Shown here one piece after another: positions 1-4,465 of a stretch of 5,642 nt of DNA; within the stretch, counting starts at the first letter, position 1; each line of letters opens with the position of its first letter. Below the pieces are notes generated by a model. The model saw only the letters and a list, made by a program, of their open reading frames with translations. It did not search any database and had not been told where the DNA came from. Location of the stretch: positions 1,515 to 7,156 of the forward strand of contig DHHS01000072.1 of assembly GCA_002403415.1 (NCBI GenBank). The letters are read 5' to 3'. This stretch comes from Sphingomonas sp. UBA4766. Lineage in GTDB: Bacteria; Pseudomonadota; Alphaproteobacteria; Sphingomonadales; Sphingomonadaceae. The position numbers and the translations under genes were made by a program.

Positions 1-192
1 CTGCGCCTGCCCCTTGGCGCGGCGGTCGCTGAGCAAATAGGTGCTCGCGGCTTGCGGGTCGAGATCCCAGAGCAGCGTGCGCCGGGCGGACAAGGTGGCC
101 GCGCACCAGGCAAGGTTGACGGCGAGCGTGGTTTTGCCGACGCCGCCCTTCAGGCTGTAGATGGCGATGGTTGCTGAATTGGAGAATGCCAA
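1..192 (-). CDS. ParA/MinD-family P-loop ATPase, N-terminal part (runs off the window)
   Basis: The first 64 residues are visible; the rest lies beyond base 1. A deviant Walker A motif, KGGVGKTT, sits at residues 15-22, preceded by the hydrophobic strand TIAIYS. The A' motif LLWDLDPQ follows at about residues 40-47. Both are hallmarks of ParA-type ATPases, cytoplasmic proteins that dimerise on ATP and position DNA or protein cargo. No ParB or centromere site is visible, so chromosomal, plasmid or orphan use cannot be told apart. The start is unusual: an in-frame TAA lies at 229-231, and no ATG or GTG occurs between it and the Walker motif. TTG at 190-192 is the best candidate, with GGAGG (204-208) 11 nt upstream; ATT at 220-222 is the only other option. 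Family members often begin close to the strand before the P-loop, so the first six or so residues may be non-native. Family is sure; start and role are not. Confidence 0.88.
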   Translation of the reverse strand, partial: MAFSNSATIAIYSLKGGVGKTTLAVNLAWCAATLSARRTLLWDLDPQAASTYLLSDRRAKGQAQ

Positions 193-266
193 AGTGGGGG
201 ATGCCTCCGTCTTGTGTCGAATGGCACCTTATCGTGCCCCAAGCCGGGGACGCATGCAAGCAACGA

Positions 267-446
267 TCACAGCAGCGGCTCATCGTCGCCCGGCCCCCAC
301 ACATGCCGCGCGATCGTCACCCCGCTTGCGTCGAACTCGGTAATCAGCCGATCGCCGACATAATCAAACCGCGTTGCAGCCATATGTTCAAGAGTCAGTT
401 TCAACTCTAAGGCCGAAGAAGACGGGCTAATGTCAATGTCGAGCAT
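267..446 (-). pseudogene. RHS-repeat protein remnant (59-codon ORF)
   Basis: The ORF runs from ATG at 444-446 to TGA at 267-269. Its last 37 or so residues match the conserved RHS/YD-repeat core: TRFDYVGDRLITEFD, then RHVWGPGDDEPLL. RHS proteins are large polymorphic toxins or surface proteins in which this stretch lies just before the core end and is normally followed by a W-Y-E-like segment. Here TGA stands where the Trp codon (TGG) would be expected, and the sequence beyond the stop no longer resembles RHS. The first 21 residues (MLDIDISPSSSALELKLTLEH) do not resemble RHS and lead into AT-rich DNA with no Shine-Dalgarno, so this is probably a scrap fused to foreign sequence rather than a working gene. 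A shorter start exists at ATG 381-383. RHS assignment is good; expression is doubtful. Confidence 0.72.
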
Positions 447-463
447 GATATAATCACTATATC
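447..463. repeat. Small palindrome GATATA-N5-TATATC
   Basis: GATATA (447-452) and TATATC (458-463) are perfect inverted copies around ATCAC. The site abuts the ATG (444-446) of the 59-codon RHS-remnant ORF and contains a TATAAT on the plus strand. The geometry fits a dimeric repressor half-site pair, but in AT-rich DNA a 6-bp inverted repeat is not rare. No -35 partner at normal spacing was seen on either strand. Confidence 0.4.
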
Positions 464-484
464 TGTCAATAGATTAAAAAATTG

Positions 485-542
485 TAATAATATACGTGAG
501 TGAAAATTCCTGACTGTGTTAAAAATAATAATATACGTGCGT
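485..542. repeat. Pair of 17-bp direct repeats, 41-bp period
   Basis: TAATAATATACGTGAGT at 485-501 recurs at 526-542 as TAATAATATACGTGCGT, one mismatch in 17. Both copies are also preceded by a TTAAAAA run. The start-to-start distance is 41 bp, close to four helical turns, so a protein bound at both would sit on the same DNA face. This fits a two-site operator or a relic of iteron-like repeats. No gene is clearly controlled by it. Confidence 0.65.
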
Positions 543-611
543 AAGAACGGATACAGATACAAGTGATGTAAAAGTTGTAACATAAATTTTATTTGATATG
601 AATTTCTCAAC

Positions 612-629
612 AGCTGGACATCTGCAAAA
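612..629. repeat. IS5-family left terminal inverted repeat
   Basis: AGCTGGACATCTGCAAAA pairs with the reverse complement of 1261-1278 (AGCTGGACACCCGCAATA), differing at three positions. Just inside it, GCCTC (632-636) and GAGGC (642-646) can form a 5-bp hairpin. Transposase translation begins 59 bp inside the repeat, a normal distance for this IS family. The exact outer base is uncertain by one or two nucleotides. Confidence 0.7.
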
Positions 630-687
630 ACGCCTCGCTTTGAGGCATCTCCTGTGATTCACGCCGTGCACTGGACGGAGAGTTTTG

Positions 688-912
688 ATGCACCCACGCA
701 GCCTGTTTTCGCTGGCGGAGCACTTGGAGCGGCTGAGCAAAGGCGGCCGGCCTCCCTTTGACCCGGTGGCGATGTTCAAGGTGCTGGTACTTCAGGCGCA
801 GCATAATCTGTCGGATGCCCGCATGGAGTTCATGATCCGGGATCGCTTGAGCTGGATGCGCTTCTTCGGCTTCGACCTTGGCGGCACGATGCCCGACGAG
901 AACACCATGCGT
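688..912 (+). pseudogene. IS5-family transposase, N-terminal fragment with internal deletion
   Basis: Seventy-five residues are recognisable, from ATG 688 with GGAG (677-680) seven bases upstream. The order is SLAEHLERLSK, then KGGRPPFDPVAMFKVLVLQ, QHNLSDARMEFMIRDRLSW and FGFDLGGTMPDENTMR. These are the N-terminal DUF772-type blocks of IS5-group DDE transposases. Two defects show. First, full-length relatives, as I remember them, carry about 35 extra residues between ERLSK and GGRPPFD; here these blocks are fused in frame. Second, after MPDENTMR, where relatives continue with an HFRNRL-like helix, the homology stops at about 912 and the frame ends at 925-927 in unrelated DNA. No catalytic Asp or Glu region remains, so the product is inactive. 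Confidence 0.85.
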
Positions 913-1062
913 TGCGGCCCAGCGTAAGCACTCAGCTTCCAGCCACCCGTTGAGTTCCTCGATGCTAGCAAAGCGCAGGCGGGGCTGGAAGAACCGGCCC
1001 CGGATGGTCTGCGCCTGGTGTTCTACTTGGCCCTTCTCCCATCCCGCCGCCGGCGAGCACGC
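913..1062 (-). pseudogene. IS21-family istA transposase fragment (about 50 codons)
   Basis: Read on the minus strand, this gives ACSPAAGWEKGQVEHQ, then IRGRFFQPRLRF and ASIEELNGWLEAECLRWAA. The PAxGWEKGQVE-N/H block and the RFFQPRLRF-S-EELN-WL block are typical of the late catalytic and C-terminal part of IstA, the transposase of IS21 elements. No start, no stop, no istB and no IS21 ends are present. The fragment is flush with IS5 sequence on both sides. Homology ends near 912/913 and near 1062, where the GCACGC shared with the IS5 C-terminus blurs the junction by a few bases. It lies antisense to the IS5 transposase. Clearly a remnant. Confidence 0.82.
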
Positions 1063-1127
1063 TTGCCAATCTGGCCCACAACTTCGATCGTCTGATCTTC
1101 CATCAGCGGGGTGCAACCACGGGATAG
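1059..1127 (+). pseudogene. IS5-family transposase, C-terminal fragment
   Basis: TLANLAHNFDRLIFHQRG followed by ATTG and a TAG stop at 1125-1127 matches the C-terminal signature of the same transposase type whose N-terminus lies at 688-912 (usually LTLANLAYNFDRLIFHERR near the end). It is in a different reading frame from the N-terminal fragment. Together with the inverted repeat at 1261-1278 it marks the right end of the broken element. Confidence 0.78.
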
Positions 1128-1260
1128 GTGCGCCTGAAATTCGCAGAAGGGGCTGGAAGGCTAACAAAAAGCCATCCCAGGGATACCCGTCAGCCCGCTC
1201 AAATGCCGACACTCGACCCGTCGAACACAAAACCGGTCAGCGCGCTGCCAAAGTCGCGGC

Positions 1261-1278
1261 TATTGCGGGTGTCCAGCT
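1261..1278. repeat. IS5-family right terminal inverted repeat
   Basis: This is the inverted partner of 612-629. The outer nine bases are identical after reverse complementing, and 15 of 18 match overall. It lies about 130 bp after the transposase stop, a longer non-coding tail than the left end has. The 1279-1405 stretch beyond it, up to the tRNA, shows no gene, no clear terminator and no direct copy of the left flank. Confidence 0.68.
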
Positions 1279-1405
1279 AATGCGTCGATTTGGTTCCGAG
1301 TTATCGGGAGTGTGCCCTTAAAACCGAAATGTGGGGCTGGATGTGGGAAGACGGCAGTACAACGTAGAATAGCTGCCATTAAATCAAGACATTAGTGCTT
1401 GACGA

Positions 1406-1480
1406 TGGTGACCCCTACGGGAATCGAACCCGTGTTTCAGCCGTGAGAGGGCCGCGTCCTAACCGCTAGACGAAGGGGCC
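1406..1480 (-). tRNA. tRNA-Glu (anticodon CUC)
   Basis: The minus strand folds into a complete cloverleaf. GGCCCCT at the 5' end pairs with AGGGGTC (one G-U). The D-arm contains the CTAGCGGTTAGGA-type loop. The anticodon stem CGGCC/GGCTG closes the 7-nt loop CTCTCAC with CUC at positions 34-36, and the T-arm is ACGGG-TTCGATT-CCCGT. The discriminator is A and the 3' CCA is encoded (1406-1408), giving 75 nt with CCA. It decodes GAG glutamate codons. It lies 43 bp downstream of the DAHP synthase stop on the same strand, with no consensus promoter in the gap, so cotranscription and processing are possible. Its 3' end faces the IS/RHS debris, the usual side for integration of mobile elements. Confidence 0.97.
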
Positions 1481-1523
1481 GTTGGCGGTCGATGGCGCGC
1501 TCTAGGGGCCTGTCCCACGCGCG

Positions 1524-2897
1524 TCAAGCCGCTGCGCGACGCCGTTCGGTCATCTCGACATTCAGCATTTCGGCGAGCAGGAACGCGAGTTCCAGGCTTT
1601 GCCCGGCGTTCAGCCGCGGGTCGCAGTGGGTGTGATAGCGGTCGGCCAGGTCCATTTGCGTCACATCCATCGCGCCGCCGGTGCATTCGGTGACGTTCTT
1701 GCCGGTCATTTCGACATGGATGCCGCCGGCAATCGTCCCTTCGGCCCGGTGGACCGCGAAAAAACCGCGCACTTCAGCCAAAATCCGGTCAAAGGGGCGT
1801 GTTTTGTAGCCATTATTGGTCTTGATGACATTGCCGTGCATTGGGTCGCAGCTCCAAACCACCGGATGCCCCTCACGTTGCACCGCGCGGACCAGCTTGG
1901 GCAGGCCGCCCTCGATCTTATCATGGCCATAGCGCGTAATCAGTGTCATCCGCCCGGCAATCCGCGCAGGGTTGAGCGTGTCGAGCAGCCGCAGTAGCGC
2001 GTCTGGCTCAAGGCTCGGCCCGCATTTCATGCCAATAGGGTTGCCCACCCCGCGCAGAAACTCGACATGCGCCGACCCCTCAAACCGGGTGCGGTCGCCA
2101 ATCCATAACATATGCGCCGAGGTGTCATACCAGTCGCCGGTCAGCGAATCCTGCCGCGTCATCGCCTGTTCAAAGGGGAGCAGCAGCGCTTCATGGCTGG
2201 TGTAGAAATGGGTGCCCTTGAGCTGGGGCACCGTTTCGGGGTTGATGCCGCACGCTTCCATGAATTCGAGCGCTTCGCCAATCCGGTCGGCGACATCGGC
2301 GAATTTCTTGGCCCATGGGCTGCGGCCCATAAAGTCATGTGTCCAGCGGTGGACGCGGTGCAGATTGGCATAACCGCCGCTGGCAAAGGCGCGCAGCAGG
2401 TTGAGGGTCGCGGCACTTTGCGCATAGCCCTGAATCATCCGCTGCGGATCGGGGGTGCGGCCTTCGGGCGTAAAAGCGATGTCGTTGACATTATCGCCGC
2501 GATAGCTGGGCAGTTCGATGCCGTCTTGCACTTCGGTATCGGCGGATCGCGGCTTGGCGAATTGCCCCGCCATCCGCCCCAGTTTCACGGTCGGCAGCTT
2601 TGACGCAAAGGTCAGCACCACCGCCATCTGCAGCAGCACGCGAAACGTGTCGCGAATGGTGTCGGGGTGGAATTCGGCAAAGCTTTCGGCGCAGTCGCCC
2701 CCTTGCAGCAAGAACGCACGGCCATCGACCACGCGGGCGAGCTCTGCGGTCAGGTCGCGTGCTTCGCCGGCGAATACCAGCGGCGGATAGTTGCGCAGCG
2801 TGGTGGTTGCCGCGGTCAGCGCCGCCGCGTCTGGATAGGTCGGCAATTGGCGCGCTTCATGCGCAGTCCAGCTATCGGGGGCCCAGGGTGCGGCCAT
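1524..2897 (-). CDS. aroG: Class II 3-deoxy-7-phosphoheptulonate (DAHP) synthase
   Basis: This 457-residue cytoplasmic enzyme condenses phosphoenolpyruvate with erythrose 4-phosphate to DAHP, the committed first step of the shikimate pathway to aromatic amino acids. It belongs to the plant-like class II (AroAII) family, not the class I AroF/G/H type of E. coli. Blocks in order: WAPDSW near the N-terminus, LLQGGDCAESF (63-73), GRMAGQFAKPRS (107-118), YRGDNVN (132-138), RVHRWTHDF (181-189), FYTSHEALLLPFEQ (231-244), WIGDRTR (265-271), GVGNPIGMKCGP (283-294) and CDPMHGN (350-356). The four metal ligands are present: Cys69, His354, Glu396 (EMTG) and Asp426 (CDPRLNA). Length and the start at ATG 2895-2897 fit the family, although no strong Shine-Dalgarno precedes it. 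The 112-bp gap upstream suggests its own promoter, but I found no convincing -35/-10. The symbol aroG follows mycobacterial usage and is not universal. Confidence 0.97.
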   Translation of the reverse strand: MAAPWAPDSWTAHEARQLPTYPDAAALTAATTTLRNYPPLVFAGEARDLTAELARVVDGRAFLLQGGDCAESFAEFHPDTIRDTFRVLLQMAVVLTFASKLPTVKLGRMAGQFAKPRSADTEVQDGIELPSYRGDNVNDIAFTPEGRTPDPQRMIQGYAQSAATLNLLRAFASGGYANLHRVHRWTHDFMGRSPWAKKFADVADRIGEALEFMEACGINPETVPQLKGTHFYTSHEALLLPFEQAMTRQDSLTGDWYDTSAHMLWIGDRTRFEGSAHVEFLRGVGNPIGMKCGPSLEPDALLRLLDTLNPARIAGRMTLITRYGHDKIEGGLPKLVRAVQREGHPVVWSCDPMHGNVIKTNNGYKTRPFDRILAEVRGFFAVHRAEGTIAGGIHVEMTGKNVTECTGGAMDVTQMDLADRYHTHCDPRLNAGQSLELAFLLAEMLNVEMTERRRAAA

Positions 2898-3009
2898 AGG
2901 TCAATCGTCCAGTCGTCGCAAACATGTCGAATAGTGTTCATGCGCGCAAATCGGCCTTTTCGCAATCGCACAAATCATCGCTGCCTTCAGGGTCGCTTGC
3001 GGTGATCGG

Positions 3010-3558
3010 TCAGATGTCACGCGCCATCACGATCATCTCGCGCAGGTCACCGCGTAGGGTATTGGCAAACATCTTGCGGCCAATCTCGGCAAAACCCCAG
3101 CGCCGATACGCGCTGACTGCCCAATCGGCCTGCGCCATCACGTCGAGCCAGACATGATCATAGCCCTCTGTTCGGGCAAGCGCGATCGCGTGTTCGGTCA
3201 GCATCCGACCCAGCCCGGTGCCGATCGCGTTCTGAAGCAGGTAAATCCGCCGCAACTCCACTCCATTGGCGCGCGCGGTCGCCGGATTGGGCTGATCGCG
3301 GTGCATTGTGAGGAATCCGACCGGCTGATCGTCGCGCTCGGCGATCCACACCGTCGCGCCCGTATCGGCGAGCAGCTCGGCAAAGGCGCTCGCGCTGAAT
3401 GTTCGGGCGTGTTCGGCAAGCGCGGCCGCATCCGCCCACCAATCGCCATAGGCCTGCGCATAGGCGACCGGGCCAATTGCCCCCAGTGCCTCGGTATCCG
3501 CCGCTGTTGCGATGCGAACCCGGCGTGCGTCAGTATCCCGCGTCAAGATCGACCACAT
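3010..3558 (-). CDS. GNAT-family N-acetyltransferase
   Basis: This 182-residue single-domain protein belongs to the acetyl-CoA-dependent GNAT superfamily. Strand beta-4 ELRRIYLL (101-108) leads into motif A, QNAIGTGLGRML (109-120), the pyrophosphate-binding Q/R-x-x-G-x-G/A loop. HVWLDVM (135-141) and WAVSAYRRWGFAEIG (146-160) form motif B with the usual Tyr and GF. The substrate (amine on a small molecule, amino acid or protein N-terminus) cannot be inferred. The ATG at 3556-3558 overlaps the end of the upstream dehydrogenase by 29 bp. No good Shine-Dalgarno is seen, and TTG at 3544-3546 is an alternative that would shorten the protein by four residues. It is probably the third gene of the oxygenase/dehydrogenase operon, translated by coupling. 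Family is sure, role unknown. Confidence 0.92.
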   Translation of the reverse strand: MWSILTRDTDARRVRIATAADTEALGAIGPVAYAQAYGDWWADAAALAEHARTFSASAFAELLADTGATVWIAERDDQPVGFLTMHRDQPNPATARANGVELRRIYLLQNAIGTGLGRMLTEHAIALARTEGYDHVWLDVMAQADWAVSAYRRWGFAEIGRKMFANTLRGDLREMIVMARDI

Positions 3559-4465
3559 TGGTCATGGGCCGCCGGTCGAGAAAGGCGGCGAGGTTTTCGA
3601 GAAACAGGGCGGTTGCGCGTTGGAACATCTTGGTCTGGCTGCGCCCCGACAAATGCATCGAATGGATCGCATTGGGCGCGGACCAGAGCGGGTGATCGGC
3701 CGGCAGCGGCTCTGGCGTGACCACGTCGAGGAACGCGCCGCCGATCCGCCGTTTGGCCAGTGCCTCAATCAGCGCGTCCTGATCAACCATGTCACCGCGC
3801 GCGATGTTGATGAGCCAAGCGTCGCGCTTCATCGCGGCCAGCTCGCCCGCGCCGATCATCGCTTTGGTTTCCCCGGTGGAGGGGGCCGCGAGGATCACCC
3901 AGTCAAACTCGCCCAGTCGCGTCCGCCACCCATCGGGCTGAAGCGTGCCGTCTCTGCCGGAGCGCGTCACCCCGGTCACGGCCACGCCAAAGCCCCGCAA
4001 CCGCTCGGCAATCAGCGTGCCGATCGCGCCCATGCCGATAATGAGCGCGGATGTCTCATAAAGCTCGGTCTGGCCCGGCGCCTGTATCGTCCATTCGTGC
4101 CGGTCGGCGATCCGCACGACTTCGTCGAAACGCTTGGCGGCAACCAGCACGCCCATCACCGCATATTCGGCAACCGCAAATGCATTAATGCCGACGCCAT
4201 TGGTCAGGATCGTGCCCCGTTCCTTCAGCAACGGCAGCGGAAACGCATCCAGCCCGGCATAGATGGTGCTGACCCATTTCAGCCGAGCGCCCGCTGCGAC
4301 GGCTTCGCCGGTCCAGGCGGGACGCTGCATATCGACCCAGGCGATGTCGGCATCAACCACTTGCACAAGCGCTTCCTCATGCCCCGCAAACCAGACGACA
4401 TCGAGCCCTTCGGGCAGGCGCGGTTCGATCAGCGGGCGCGCAAGCGCCGGCAGCACTGCCTTCAT
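3530..4465 (-). CDS. D-isomer-specific 2-hydroxyacid dehydrogenase
   Basis: This 311-residue NAD(P)-dependent oxidoreductase interconverts a 2-oxoacid and a D-2-hydroxyacid. The Rossmann domain has GMGAIG at 144-149 (GxGxxG). The catalytic Arg223 lies in NIARGDMVD (220-228), Glu252 in TPEPLPADHPLW (250-261) and His271 in SMHLSG (269-274), with the spacing of the GyaR/GhrA-like family. After the second Rossmann strand the sequence is VTRSGR (166-171), with Arg rather than the Asp typical of NAD binders, hinting at NADP(H) use (inference). The start chosen is ATG 4463-4465, whose ATGA overlaps the stop of the upstream oxygenase. The frame is open further upstream to 4627, but that would overlap the oxygenase by about 165 bp and add residues not found in the family. 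Substrate unknown; glyoxylate/hydroxypyruvate-type reduction is one possibility. Confidence 0.94.
   Translation of the reverse strand: MKAVLPALARPLIEPRLPEGLDVVWFAGHEEALVQVVDADIAWVDMQRPAWTGEAVAAGARLKWVSTIYAGLDAFPLPLLKERGTILTNGVGINAFAVAEYAVMGVLVAAKRFDEVVRIADRHEWTIQAPGQTELYETSALIIGMGAIGTLIAERLRGFGVAVTGVTRSGRDGTLQPDGWRTRLGEFDWVILAAPSTGETKAMIGAGELAAMKRDAWLINIARGDMVDQDALIEALAKRRIGGAFLDVVTPEPLPADHPLWSAPNAIHSMHLSGRSQTKMFQRATALFLENLAAFLDRRPMTNVVDLDAGY
4462..4465 (-). other. ATGA stop/start overlap (translational coupling)
   Basis: The TGA of the oxygenase gene (4462-4464) and the ATG of the dehydrogenase gene (4463-4465) share two bases. Such overlaps usually mean re-initiation by the same ribosome and fix the start codon of the downstream gene. 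Confidence 0.9.

Larger units (their letters stand above)
432..604. other. AT-rich tract between the RHS scrap and the IS5 remnant
   Basis: This stretch is rich in A/T runs and by eye has roughly a third G+C or less, against G+C-rich sequence on both sides. It contains TATAAT at 449-454, a 17-bp direct repeat, a tandem GATACA pair at 550-561 and a short palindrome. A 67-codon minus-strand ORF crosses it (407-610), but its Leu/Ile/Phe/Tyr-rich translation resembles nothing I recognise and is what AT-rich DNA gives by chance. I see no convincing gene. Likely meanings are horizontally acquired non-coding DNA or a regulatory/origin-type region of a lost element. Confidence 0.6.
612..1278 (+). mobile_element. 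Defective IS5-family element carrying an IS21 fragment
   Basis: The element is bounded by imperfect terminal inverted repeats (612-629 and 1261-1278, 15 of 18 positions alike, the outer nine identical). Inside, on the plus strand, are the N-terminal part of an IS5-family transposase (688-912) and its last 22 residues (1059-1127). The several hundred base pairs expected between them, including the whole DDE catalytic region, are missing. In their place is about 150 bp of minus-strand istA sequence. No matching target duplication is obvious next to the repeats (left flank ends TCTCAAC, right begins AATGCG). The element cannot mobilise itself; movement in trans is conceivable because both ends remain. 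Confidence 0.75.

Noticed and set aside
223..238. GGCAC-N6-GTGCC inverted repeat upstream of the parA start
   Set aside because: The stem has only 5 bp and no T-run follows, so it supports neither a terminator nor an operator call with confidence.
235..252. CCCC/GGGG hairpin after the RHS stop as a terminator
   Set aside because: The stem is four base pairs and no T-run follows.
407..610. 67-codon minus-strand ORF rich in Leu/Ile/Phe/Tyr
   Set aside because: It lies in AT-rich DNA, has no Shine-Dalgarno and no recognisable motif, and its composition is what such DNA gives by chance.
607..1230. 207-codon minus-strand ORF across the IS region
   Set aside because: It is a chimera: only about 50 residues in the middle are istA, and the rest is the antisense strand of the IS5 transposase and its 3' tail. 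It runs across both junctions without a family match over its length.
600..1290. Target-site duplication flanking the IS5 remnant
   Set aside because: The flanks outside the inverted repeats do not share a convincing 2-9 bp direct repeat.
1237..1335. Minus-strand peptide frame (HTPDNSEPNRRISWTP...) across the right IS boundary
   Set aside because: It crosses the IS inverted repeat, has no start codon or ribosome binding site, and matches no family I recognise.
1341..1405. Rho-independent terminator after tRNA-Glu
   Set aside because: GGCAG/CTGCC arms are present but separated by a long loop with no T-run, so no terminator can be called.
2112..2603. 163-codon plus-strand ORF
   Set aside because: It is antisense to the DAHP synthase and has no domain of its own.
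2898..3009. Promoter for the DAHP synthase gene
   Set aside because: TTGCGA/TTGCGC-like hexamers occur on the minus strand, but none has a good -10 at 16-18 bp. The gap probably holds a promoter, but I cannot place it.
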